Source: Zhenpiania hominis
GTDB taxonomy: Bacteria; Bacillota; Clostridia; Peptostreptococcales; Anaerovoracaceae
DNA: 64,000 bases
Reading direction: 5' to 3'
Assembly (NCBI RefSeq): GCF_014333425.1
Contig: NZ_JACRYT010000010.1
Span: 1-64,000 of the forward strand
Below, one piece after another: positions 26,584-35,700 of this stretch. The notes under the pieces were generated by a model. It was not told where the DNA came from, ran no database searches, and saw only the letters and a list, made by a program, of their open reading frames with translations. The position numbers and the translations under genes are program-made. Each line of letters starts with the position of its first letter. Position 1 is the stretch's first letter.

Positions 26584-27959
26584 TCTGTGATTTCCCAATG
26601 CCCGCTGAAACCGCGGCCGATATATTGAACATGATCCATTTCTTTTATATGCCGTTTTATCGTTCGAGTGCTTACCCCTAATGCAAGTGCCATTTTTTCT
26701 GTGCTTATTTTGGGGTCTTGTTGTATCAAATTTATAATCTGCAGATCCATCTCATCTTGGGTGACATCTTGGGTGACATCTTGGGTGACATCTTGGGTGA
26801 CATCGTAGTTCAGGTTTGGCATTACAACCGTAAACTGATATCTGTCCGACCGAAATGACGGCTTTTTACTGTTATCGTAATTAACTTGAAATTCATATCC
26901 GCTTATAATTTTTCCAAATCCACTGCCCTTTCTCTCCATATACCCAAGTCTGTTAAACACATCCGCAAGCACAGGGTTTCTCCTTGTAGAAGGGACTGTA
27001 AGCGGATCCCTCTCCTGGATCAAAGAGCCGTCCGGCATACCACCTGGGGAATAAATTTCCATACGGTCATCATAAATGTCTATATGCACCTCGCTTCCAT
27101 TCACCAGATAGTCCCGATGTGCCAGAGCATTAATCAAAGCTTCATGGTAACTCCGTTCTACATATTCTGGCATTTCTTCTCTTGAATTAGCGGTCTTTCG
27201 CCACATCATCTTCGTGTTACGTTTTATAAATGCCTCTCCGTTATCAATAAGAGAAATTACACTTCCAGAATATTCAGCATCATCCAATGCATCCACAATG
27301 CCTCCACTTTTATTCATTCCATTCCATCTTGTACAGAATATTCTTGAACAGCGGATCGGGCTCTCATCTGCTATCAGCGCGCCTGCGTTCGTTAAATACC
27401 CATTTTCATTTGCCAGCCCAAATGAAACCAGATCTTTTTCATCAAAGCTGCTTCCAGTCCATTTTTTATACCTTTCCCTGAGTTTAGAAAATGCATAATC
27501 TTCCACTTTGTAAGGTGAATCCTGTGAATCATACGATGTATTCCTTCCCCTGAGAACCAGTCTTTTCAATTCTATTGCAGTTGCTTTCACACTTTCATTT
27601 CCAATACGTACATATGCCTCTAACATGCCATCGCCTGAATAATAATACGGCGTTTCCTCTCCTTTGAAAATGTCGAGTATGATCAATACTTTTCCTTCTT
27701 CTGATTTATAAAATCTGAGTCTGAATTCCGGAATCGGATCCAGTCTGCTTTTAATGATCTCGCTTATCTTCTCTGCATCAGAATTTGGATTTTCCAATCC
27801 AATAAACTGATCTTGATCGGAAATGCCGAAAATCAAGGCGCCCCCAAGTGTATTCGCAAATGCACTTACACTTTTGCACCAGCTTTTTGCTTTCTTTGTT
27901 TCAAGCATGAGCTTTTTGTCATATTCGGTCGCTTCACCGATCAACTCATTTATATTCAT
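26580..27959 (-). CDS. AlbA_2 / HATPase-domain transcriptional regulator-like protein
   Basis: About 459 residues from the ATG at 27959; a GTG four codons upstream is equally possible as neither has a strong site. The N-terminal third is a Schlafen AlbA_2 domain (ETKKAKSWCKSVSAFANTLGGALIFGISD). The central part matches the C-terminal HATPase-like domain of this family (YHEALINALAHRDYL, then DDRMEIYSPGGMP and RNPVLADVFNRLGYMERKGSG). The C-terminus is a winged helix (STEKMALALGVSTRTIKRHI). Between them is a VTQD tetrapeptide repeated four times. Members are called ATP-dependent DNA helicase-like or putative transcriptional regulators; true function is unknown. Confidence 0.8.
   Translation of the reverse strand: MNINELIGEATEYDKKLMLETKKAKSWCKSVSAFANTLGGALIFGISDQDQFIGLENPNSDAEKISEIIKSRLDPIPEFRLRFYKSEEGKVLIILDIFKGEETPYYYSGDGMLEAYVRIGNESVKATAIELKRLVLRGRNTSYDSQDSPYKVEDYAFSKLRERYKKWTGSSFDEKDLVSFGLANENGYLTNAGALIADESPIRCSRIFCTRWNGMNKSGGIVDALDDAEYSGSVISLIDNGEAFIKRNTKMMWRKTANSREEMPEYVERSYHEALINALAHRDYLVNGSEVHIDIYDDRMEIYSPGGMPDGSLIQERDPLTVPSTRRNPVLADVFNRLGYMERKGSGFGKIISGYEFQVNYDNSKKPSFRSDRYQFTVVMPNLNYDVTQDVTQDVTQDVTQDEMDLQIINLIQQDPKISTEKMALALGVSTRTIKRHIKEMDHVQYIGRGFSGHWEITD
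26753..26804 (-). repeat. 12-bp tandem repeat inside the AlbA gene
   Basis: CATCTTGGGTGA occurs four times in tandem at 26753-26800 with a partial fifth, encoding VTQD repeats on the minus strand. Being a multiple of three, copy-number change alters linker length without shifting frame. It lies between the ATPase-like region and the winged helix. Confidence 0.9.
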
Positions 27960-28087
27960 AGCATCACTCACATTCTGTACTTCTGCTTTCTTTCACTTTT
28001 ACTATATTTATTTTGTCTCCCTGGATGTTCTTTTAATACAATTCTCTTGCTTAAGTTTGCAGTTTTCTTTGGGGAATCTGTATCCTG

Positions 28088-28591
28088 TTAACGAATAAAA
28101 TTCGTATATTCTTTCGCTTCGTACTCTGGAGGCTCTACTCCCGCGGCCCGTCCCGCTTCCATGTTTTTCAGGTTCCAGATGATATTCCGCGCCAGAGTGC
28201 GCATGGTCTGGAGACCTTCTTTGTCTTTCCGCACGTCTTCCGGAACTTTTCCGTGGACCTGGTTCCAGTACTGGGAGCTTACTACGTTCATATTGGAAAT
28301 CGTAAAATATTTGTTCAGCCGATCAAAAGCCGCGCTGGCGCCGCCTCTTCTGCAGGAAACAACCGCCGCTGCCAGCTTTTCCAGGACTTCGTTTACCTGA
28401 TCCCCGAAGGCGCATCTGCCTGTACCCGCGCAGCTGCCGCAGGCAATACAGCCTGCCACCGGCTTTGTTCCCAGATAGACGAATTCCGAATCCACGCCGC
28501 CGGCGGCAAGAGTATCCGCGACTTCTTTGAGAGCCGTATAGGTGCATCCATGCTCATGGGGGCTTCCATTAATCAGCAATATTTTACTCAT
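28088..28591 (-). CDS. NADPH-dependent FMN reductase family protein with an internal deletion
   Basis: 167 residues where this family is usually a little over 200. It starts with the flavodoxin-like phosphate loop ILLINGSPHEHGCT and has the Cys cluster CIACGSCAGTGRC, then jumps from DQVNEVLEKL directly to AAAVVSCRRGG, followed by LNKYFTISNMNVVSSQYWNQVHG. In relatives the gap contains the segment with SPVYY and FLDR that binds flavin and forms a core strand. About 40 residues are missing in frame near 28378. It may be non-functional. It is the last gene of a five-gene operon. Confidence 0.7.
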   Translation of the reverse strand: MSKILLINGSPHEHGCTYTALKEVADTLAAGGVDSEFVYLGTKPVAGCIACGSCAGTGRCAFGDQVNEVLEKLAAAVVSCRRGGASAAFDRLNKYFTISNMNVVSSQYWNQVHGKVPEDVRKDKEGLQTMRTLARNIIWNLKNMEAGRAAGVEPPEYEAKEYTNFIR

Positions 28592-28604
28592 CTACACTTC
28601 CTCC

Positions 28605-29150
28605 TTAAAATTTATCCGCAAAAGCTTCCGCCTGCCGGCATCCGTCCGTTTTCTCGATATCTCCGGCATTCAGAACGCCCGGGATTTCCACCGATCCGAC
28701 CATTTCCCACTTAAGCAGAGCGGCGGATTTTTCAATCGGCATACGCACGCCCTCGAATACCGATAAATCCTTTTCTTCGCAGCAGGCAATCACGCCGCAC
28801 TTTTTACCGGCAATCTCCTGACCGGAAGCGTAAAGAGAATACAGCTTGTCGATCACGCATTTAATCTGCGCCGGAATCGAGTACCAATAGACCGGCATAG
28901 TAAACACGACCGCCTCCGCCTCCAGAATTTCCGGGGCAATTACGTTGAATCCATCGCCAAAGGCGCAGGCTTTTCCTGTTTTAAAGCAGGCTTCGCAGGC
29001 ATGGCAGCCGCCGACATGCATCATTGCCGCGTCAAAACGGGAAACGGTGTATCCCTTCTTTTCCGCGGCCCGGATAAAGGCGTCTGTCATAGCGAAGCTA
29101 TTTCCGTTCTTACGAGGGCTTCCTGTGATTACAACCATCTTTTTACTCAT
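28605..29150 (-). CDS. Flavodoxin-fold NAD(P)H oxidoreductase
   Basis: 181 residues from the ATG at 29150, which has GGAGG upstream. It has the flavin phosphate loop VVITGSPRKNGNS, a Cys cluster GGCHACEACFKTGKACAFGD, and the intact flavin segment FTMPVYWYSIPAQIKCVIDKLY. The domain is complete, unlike that of the neighbour. Such proteins reduce iron-sulfur or quinone-like acceptors; the substrate is unknown. It lies 13 bases upstream of the deleted flavoprotein and 10 bases after the channel gene. Confidence 0.88.
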   Translation of the reverse strand: MSKKMVVITGSPRKNGNSFAMTDAFIRAAEKKGYTVSRFDAAMMHVGGCHACEACFKTGKACAFGDGFNVIAPEILEAEAVVFTMPVYWYSIPAQIKCVIDKLYSLYASGQEIAGKKCGVIACCEEKDLSVFEGVRMPIEKSAALLKWEMVGSVEIPGVLNAGDIEKTDGCRQAEAFADKF

Positions 29151-29175
29151 CTTCAACCTCCTCAATCTATATTTT

Positions 29176-29994
29176 TTAATTTCCTTGTTTTTTATACGCG
29201 AACCAGCCGCTCATTCCCACAAAAACGGCTCCGCCGATCATATTTCCCAGGGTCACCGGCAGCAGGTTCCTCAAAAGGAAATTCCCGACTGTCAGAACAG
29301 ACGCGTCCAGTCCCCGAAGGGAGACAAACGCGTCATTAGCAGACGCCATAATACCTGCCGGAATAAAATACATGTTGGCCACACTATGTTCAAATCCGGA
29401 CAGCACAAACAGACCGATGCAGAAAAAGATCGCCAGGATTTTCCCTGTCGCGTCCTTTGCCGCCGCGGCCATCCAGACGGCCAGACAGACCAGCCAGTTG
29501 CACAAAATTCCCAGGACAAGCGCTCTGCCAAAGGGCAGGCTGACCTTTGATATGGCGGTCTTTACCGTCATCGCGCCCAAAAGCCCGTCCCCGGACTCCC
29601 ACAACCCGGAATAACCGATCATTGCGGCAATCAGCAGCGATCCCGCGAAATTTCCTATGTACACGATAACCCAGTTCCGGAGAAGCTGAGAAGCTGTAAT
29701 TTTTTTGTCCAACAGCCCTGTAACCATCAGGCAGTTTCCTGTAAAAAGCTCGGCCCCGCAGAAGGTAACCATCATAAGTCCTACAGGAAAGACAACCGCG
29801 GAAGCAAGCTTTGCCAGTCCGTAAGTCTCCGGATCATCCGCGAAATGAAAAGACGCGACGGCAGACGCCTGAGAGCCCAGGGCAATGTAGGCTCCCGCGA
29901 GAACCGCCAGTAAAAATAGTTTTCCGGCCCTTGCCGTTCCTTTTTCAACGCTGGATTGCTCGATAATCTCTAAAACTTCGTTTGCTTTTCTCAT
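29176..29994 (-). CDS. Formate/nitrite transporter (FNT) family channel
   Basis: 272 residues from the ATG at 29994, which overlaps the stop of the upstream gene (ATGA). Six membrane segments are evident, with the FNT landmarks GAYIALGSQASA, CGAELFTGNC, NWVIVYIGNFAGSLL and GFEHSVANMYFIPAG. FNT channels are pentamers that move formate, nitrite, hydrosulfide or similar small anions across the cytoplasmic membrane. The substrate here is not resolved. Neighbours are two Cys-rich metal-binding proteins and flavoproteins, hinting at a redox-linked anion rather than plain fermentation formate. Confidence 0.9.
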   Translation of the reverse strand: MRKANEVLEIIEQSSVEKGTARAGKLFLLAVLAGAYIALGSQASAVASFHFADDPETYGLAKLASAVVFPVGLMMVTFCGAELFTGNCLMVTGLLDKKITASQLLRNWVIVYIGNFAGSLLIAAMIGYSGLWESGDGLLGAMTVKTAISKVSLPFGRALVLGILCNWLVCLAVWMAAAAKDATGKILAIFFCIGLFVLSGFEHSVANMYFIPAGIMASANDAFVSLRGLDASVLTVGNFLLRNLLPVTLGNMIGGAVFVGMSGWFAYKKQGN

Positions 29995-30620
29995 TTTTCC
30001 ATTAATCTCTTGTAATAACTTTCTGCTGTATATAATGCCGCTGCCGGATTGTGCCCCAATACCCGATCTTTGGTGACGACTGTAGTCGTCAGAGCCTCTG
30101 AATACTTGTAAAACAGACTGTCGTGCCCCACGCAAAGGCCGACCACCAGATTCAGATCTGTTTTCGCCTCATTGAGAAGCTTTGCCTGCAGGATCGGATT
30201 GCACATATATTTCCCAATCTCTTCGCACTTCGCATCGATCCCTACTTCTGTTTTGGGAATGGAGCCTACCTTGCAGGCTGCCCCGTAAACTTCGAATCCA
30301 TGGCTTCGCAGAATTTTCGCAAGGGTTCGGGATTCCCGCAAAAGCCCTACACACGTGGCAATTCCCAACTTCTTCGCGCCGATCTTTTCGGCGAACATCA
30401 TAATCTCTTCCACTCGGCATTTTTTCAGATATCCTTCACACTCCACTTCCGCCGCCGCGCACATGGCCTTGTGATTTTCTTCTTCTCCATAAAGTTCCAG
30501 TACTTCCACCACCTGGTCCTCTGTCAGATCCGTGGTCAGACAGAAATCCGGATACATACTGTTTCGAAACTCGCAGTTGCGAACCATACAGTCTACGCAG
30601 GATAAGGTTTCTTTACTCAT
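29991..30620 (-). CDS. DUF1847 Cys-rich protein
   Basis: 209 residues, full length for the family. Cysteines cluster near the N-terminus (CVDCMVRNCEFRNS, then PDFCL), suggesting a metal or iron-sulfur site. Further conserved-looking segments are KKLGIATCVGLLRESRTL, CKVGSIPK, CNPILQAKLLN and GLCVGHDSLFYKYS. Function is uncharacterised. It is translationally coupled to the FNT channel by an ATGA overlap, which suggests that the two act together. Confidence 0.85.
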   Translation of the reverse strand: MSKETLSCVDCMVRNCEFRNSMYPDFCLTTDLTEDQVVEVLELYGEEENHKAMCAAAEVECEGYLKKCRVEEIMMFAEKIGAKKLGIATCVGLLRESRTLAKILRSHGFEVYGAACKVGSIPKTEVGIDAKCEEIGKYMCNPILQAKLLNEAKTDLNLVVGLCVGHDSLFYKYSEALTTTVVTKDRVLGHNPAAALYTAESYYKRLMEK

Positions 30621-30647
30621 GTTGTTTGTCTCCCTTCTGATTCTATC

Positions 30648-31202
30648 CTATTTTACAAGCAGCCCGCTCACCAGCACAAAATAACGGGGCATGGTTCCCT
30701 CTTTCATCCATTCCAGCTCAATTCCCATCAGGCGGCTGATGGTCAGCCCCACATTGCCTCCCAGGGATTCAATGGAATAGCGCATTTTGTCGGGAAACCG
30801 GCAAGGTTGACCTTCCGTTCTCTTACAGATCCCGCCGCACCAGGTGCAGCAGCCCGCGGAGAGGCTGACGCTTCCAGGAAACTCCTGTTCTTTTTCATAG
30901 AGTTCACGAGAGAGCCGGGCTTTCACGTCACCCAAAGCGGTTCTCGTAATTTCCTCAATTTTTTCCTGTGGAAAGGACTTCCCCGCGTACTCTTTATCAA
31001 ACTGGATTTTCTCGGCGATCAGATACAGCGTATTATATTCGCGCCAGTAATCCAGCGGATCAAATTCATAGGGCGGGCAGGACCAGAGCTTTCCATAATT
31101 GGGGCATGCCCTGCAGCTTTCCAGAAATGTTTCCACGTCCACATAGCGCTCCAGATACTCTTTTACGGGAATTTGCGCCTGATATCTTTGTGTTTTGTAC
31201 AT
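30648..31202 (-). CDS. DUF2284 metal-binding protein
   Basis: 184 residues, usual length. Cys motifs are CRACPNYGKLWSCPPYEFDP near the N-terminus and CCTWCGGICKRTEGQPCRFP in the C-terminal half, the signature of the family, probably holding an iron-sulfur cluster. The start has AGGAGA upstream. It is the first gene of the operon: DUF2284, DUF1847, FNT, flavoprotein, flavoprotein, all with short gaps or overlaps. Function unknown. Confidence 0.85.
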   Translation of the reverse strand: MYKTQRYQAQIPVKEYLERYVDVETFLESCRACPNYGKLWSCPPYEFDPLDYWREYNTLYLIAEKIQFDKEYAGKSFPQEKIEEITRTALGDVKARLSRELYEKEQEFPGSVSLSAGCCTWCGGICKRTEGQPCRFPDKMRYSIESLGGNVGLTISRLMGIELEWMKEGTMPRYFVLVSGLLVK

Positions 31203-31335
31203 AGCCTTCTCCTTTCTGCGTCAAAGGGAAAAGTCTCTTTCTCCATTATACCCCGCGCAAACGAAAAAGCAAACCGCAGGTACAATAGCTCGCTTGGGGA
31301 TATCGGGACAGAAACAGCAGATCCGGTTCCTGAAA

Positions 31336-31469
31336 TTGTATCCTATGCCTTTCAAAATGGCTTTGTGGATACAAAACTTTCCGGTTTGCGGGAACGCTTT
31401 CTGGAAAAATCTCCGATTTCGGCCCAATTGTGAGAGAAGAGGCTTTACAAACCTATAACTTTTGTATCC
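31336..31469. repeat. Dispersed palindromic intergenic element, copy B
   Basis: Landmarks are TTGTATCC (31336-31343), GGATACAAAACTTT (31367-31380) and AACTTTTGTATCC (31457-31469), with another GGATACAA at 31493-31500. Order and length match copy A at 21148-21280. It fills most of the 316-base gap between jetD and the DUF2284 gene. No coding frame is shared by the two copies. I see nothing else in this gap. Confidence 0.6.
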
Positions 31470-31518
31470 ATCTATCCATTTTCGACCATGGAGGATACAA
31501 ACAGAAGATGCAATACGT

Positions 31519-32742
31519 TTAACTGCGCGGTTCTACACATTCCTGCTCCAGCTTGATTCCCTTATCTTCCATATAATCCAGCACTTCCAGATAGGGCGCC
31601 TCTCTGTGTTTTTCCCGCAGCCGCGAGAGCCGGCCGCGGTCGTTTTCTGTCAGGGGCCTGGCGAATCTTTCATACTCCCGCAGAGTAGCAAGATCCATAT
31701 AGTAGGGCCGAAAAGGGATCCCGGTTCTCCTGCGCAAATCCTCGTAAATTTCAAACCCGCCTATGTCAATGTCACCGAAATGCAGGCATGCCGCGTCGGG
31801 AATCTGGCGGTAAATTTCTTTCAGCAAAGTTCGTCTCGCTTCATTCAGATAGCCTCCCAGGTAAATCAGAATGCAGTCCTGCTCCTGCCAGCGGAAAAAA
31901 GAAGTCAGGTTTTCTATGGTAATCAGCTTTCGGATGTTTTCCGTGTGTTCCAGTTTCATATGAGCAAGCGCGCTTCCGCACAGACCGATTCCCTCTTTCA
32001 TTTCCCGCAGATCCACAAAGCTTCCCCGTCCCGGCCGCAGGGCGCACGCGCCTTTGAAGTACACAAAATTTGGAGTGTGATAGATGGAGTACTCGGCAAA
32101 AATGTCCTGTGCCGAAGAATCCGCAAAGCGCGGTTCAAACTGCCGGAATATCCTGGCAATCCCGGGGCGCATCTCTTCTACCGCCTTGGAGTCCGAAAAA
32201 TGGGCTATAGAAAATTCCCGCAGGTAACAGTCCTTGCGGTTGCTTTCCATGAGAGAAACTGCCCGCACCAGGCGTTCGGCTTCCTCGGGCCGTGAAAGAG
32301 AAATGTATTCTTTCACCGTTTTCCCTGCCTGCAGCCGCTCAAGGAGAAAATCCACGAACCGCAAAGCGACAGGAGTGGGATACTGCTGTCTCAAATTTTT
32401 CAGAAGGCGGATCATCTCTTCGAGAAGCTGCTGCTTGGATGCCCTTCCCAGATACGAATAAATTCGCGGCAGGGCTTTCAGATTCAGGGCCACACTTTGA
32501 ACGATATGACCTTCCTTTCCTTTTTTCCAGATAATCTCAATATATCCCGCCGCCTCCATCTGCCGCAGGCTGGCATGAATTTCCTCGTAAGCTGTGGAAC
32601 TTTCGTCAAAATACTCGGGCAGATTCTTCCTGGTAAAGGAAAACCTCACCTTCCGGTTCACCTTGTTTGTGCCGGAAAACAGAGCGCTTCGCTCATAGGA
32701 ATCCAGGAGGGCGTTAAGAATATGCCTGTCGTATGCTTTCAT
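31519..32742 (-). CDS. jetD: Wadjet nuclease subunit JetD (Toprim-type)
   Basis: 407 residues from the ATG at 32742, chosen for the GGAGGA upstream; it overlaps jetC by 29 bases. The N-terminal part looks like winged-helix/DNA-binding structure. The C-terminal part is the Toprim-like nuclease: TIENLTSFF supplies the acidic Glu and HFGDIDIGGFEIYEDL the metal-binding DxD. In studied Wadjet systems JetD cleaves small circular DNA after the JetABC motor has extruded it. All catalytic acids seem present. Confidence 0.9.
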   Translation of the reverse strand: MKAYDRHILNALLDSYERSALFSGTNKVNRKVRFSFTRKNLPEYFDESSTAYEEIHASLRQMEAAGYIEIIWKKGKEGHIVQSVALNLKALPRIYSYLGRASKQQLLEEMIRLLKNLRQQYPTPVALRFVDFLLERLQAGKTVKEYISLSRPEEAERLVRAVSLMESNRKDCYLREFSIAHFSDSKAVEEMRPGIARIFRQFEPRFADSSAQDIFAEYSIYHTPNFVYFKGACALRPGRGSFVDLREMKEGIGLCGSALAHMKLEHTENIRKLITIENLTSFFRWQEQDCILIYLGGYLNEARRTLLKEIYRQIPDAACLHFGDIDIGGFEIYEDLRRRTGIPFRPYYMDLATLREYERFARPLTENDRGRLSRLREKHREAPYLEVLDYMEDKGIKLEQECVEPRS

Positions 32743-35700
32743 TATAATATTCCTCCACATAGCTGACTTTTTCATCGGTCATCACCAGCAGGGTCTGATC
32801 CGATTTCGGTCCGATGTATTGAATTTTGTCCGGCGGCGCGGCGATAACAATCTGCAGAGGCAGACGGTGCAGGAATTCCAGTACCCCGCCGATGCGCTCG
32901 TCGTCCATATTGTTGAAGGCTTCATCAAATAAGATCAGACCGATGGCTTCACCACCGATGTTGTTGCTGTAAAGCTGCATAAAGGAAGCCGCCACAGTCA
33001 CATAAAAGGGCGTCTGGGTCTCGCCGCCGCTTTTTTCCTCGCACACCTTGGAATAGTAAGAGTAGCTCCCGTCCGTATGCAAAATTTTAATATCATAATC
33101 CATATATGTCCGGTAATCCGTAAATTCTTCCAAAGATCTGGCGCTGTTTTCGCTGTCCAGAGCCAGCCGTTCAAAGAGCTCGTCGATTACTTCCTTGTGG
33201 GTCTCATGGAAGCTGCCGGAAAACAGTGACTCTCCCTGCATGGCGTTAAAATCATCCATAATCATCTCGTAATAGCTGCGGAAGCGCCTGCTGGGCATGT
33301 GGAGGAATTCATATCGCTCATTGCTGAAGGTGATATCCTTCAGCGCCTGGTTCAGTTCCCGAAATTCGCTCTGGGCCTGTTTCATATTCTCCTGCAGACG
33401 GGAAAGAAACTGTTCCCGAAATTCTTCTTCCGCCGCCAGCCTTGCTTTTTCCACCTTTTCTTCATATTCCAGAAGTTCTGAGGTCCGCAGCCGGTCGTAG
33501 ACACCCGCGTATTCGGGAAAGCCTTCTAATGTCGCCGGCGCGCCAAAGTCGTGCTCCGCCTTGTACCGGCTCATTGCCCCTACCATCTTTTCCTCTGCCG
33601 CTTTTCTCGTGGTTTCATTGGCCTTTCTCCGCCGCTCATAATTATCACGGAACTGGGCAAACCCTTTTTTCTGCGTCTGTTTCTCATATTCTTTGAGCCA
33701 GATTTCGCTTTCTTCCGCGCTCTGCGAAAGCTCCGCGGCAAGGGCTTCCTGCTCCTGCAGGCGGGCTTTTCCCTGCTGGATCTGCTGCTGTTCATGCTGG
33801 ATCCTCTGCCGGATTCCGCCGATGATCTGGTTTTTCTTTTCCCCTTCCTTTTCCAGTTCCCGACGCAGATCCTCCAGGGCGTTCAGCTGAATCTGCTTTT
33901 GCAGAAAGGTGGAATTTTTCTCCAGGGTTTCGATGTTGACCCTGCAGGTCCCGATTTTTCCGCTGAGAACCGCCAGTTCCGTCAGGACGTTCAGATGATA
34001 CTTTACATCGACGTCTTTTTCCGTACTGAGAGGTTCCAGTGTAGCGGAAAGGGAGGAAAGCCGCTCTTCGTCCGCCTGAATCTCCTGTTCCAGGAGCGCG
34101 TGCCGCTTTTCGCACTGCTCCAGCTGGATGCGAAAGGCCTTCTTCCCGATAAAGGGGACTTCATAGACGGAAGGGCGGATGGCGCTTGCCACCCGGTTCT
34201 GATACCGCATACATTCCTTTGTTATGGAAGTCTTGTAAGCTTTAAGCTGATCATAACGCTCGCACATCTGCACGTTTCCTAAAATCATATTGATAAAACG
34301 GCGGGCATACCGATTTTTCGATGTCACCACACTGGCCAGGGTACCGGCCGGCGCCTGATCGTAGGCTTCCATTTGCCAGGTATTGATCAACCCCACGCCG
34401 TAGGCTTTCCCCTCCCGGCGCAGGCGATCATAGATCCCCAGGGCAATATCAAAATTTTCCGGTTCCACCAGAAGATAAAAACGCTGGGTATTGAGATATC
34501 CCTCTACGGCGTTTCGCCAGCTTTCATCGGCAATTTCCAAAAGCTCACAGAGAACATGGGGCTCGGTATCCCGCCCGAGCCTCGCGAATTCCTCCCGGAC
34601 AGCGTCCCGAAGACGGGTCACAGCCGGGGCGTAGGACAGCTTTTTCCGGTTAAGCTGTTCCATCCTCTGCTTCAACTCCTGCCGCTGCTGTGCTTTCTCC
34701 TGAAGCTGCATATTGAGCCGCGCGATTTCCTGCTGGGTTTCCCCGAATCTCTGTTTCTTCCAGTCAACAACATGCCGCAGACATTCTAATGTTTCCGCTA
34801 CATTTCCCTGTTTTTCCACCGCATTCAAAAAAGTCTGGTATTCCTCCAGTACCGGAAACTCTTCTCCCAGCGCCTGAAGACGGACGATCCTCGCTGACGC
34901 CGCCTTTATGCTCTGCCGCAGAATCTTCCGTTTTTCCAGCAGACCTTCTTCCTCGATCCGCAGGCGATCCATCTGCCGCTTTTCCTCTTCAAGGGCCAGA
35001 AAATCCTTATCCTGTGCAAGCTCTACCCGCAGAGCCACTTCCATATTCTGTTTTTCCTCTTTTTCCTGGGAAATGGCCGCAAGCTGCCGTTCTTCTTCCT
35101 CCTGCCTGCGTTTTTGCCTCTGAATTTCATCTCGGGAAGCCTGGATTCCCTCTCTGGTCAGATCCAGTTCTGCCCGTGCCAGGAAAAATTCGTACATCCG
35201 GTCCTTCTTCATTCCATCCAGAACTTCTTCGTGATACCCGTCTATGGCTTCCAGCTTGGCCATCCGAACCTTCACACTCTCCAGCGTTCTGCCCAGATCC
35301 TGGTAGCTCCGCACGTTTTCCCGCAAAACGTCAATATTGACTTCCTTTTCGTCCAGCACATAGGAATAGACGAAATCCTTGATATCGTCAATGGGCCGGA
35401 AGGCCAGGGCTTTTGGAATGAGACGGAAAAATTTATCTTCCAGCCGTCCAAAACGGGCTTTTATCATTTTTTTAGCTTCCGCCTGAGTTTTGCACCACTG
35501 CTTAATTCCCTTATTCGAGGCGCGGAATTCACTGATGGATTTGGGCACATCTCCGTTAAAAAACATTTCGTCTGTAAAGCAGGTGTTGTCCATCAGATAG
35601 CGGACAGTTGTCTCCTGGCCCTCCGAAGCCGAGTCGATCACCGCGCCCACGACAAAATAGCGCTTCTTCGTTTCTTCGTAAAACTCCAGCGCAATATGGG

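Noticed and set aside
26753..26804. Possible CRISPR-like array
   Set aside because: Twelve-base units with no spacers, in frame inside a protein gene.
28088..28591. Frameshift sequencing error as cause of the short flavoprotein
   Set aside because: The frame is kept on both sides of the join and both halves align to family motifs, so a clean in-frame deletion is the simpler reading.
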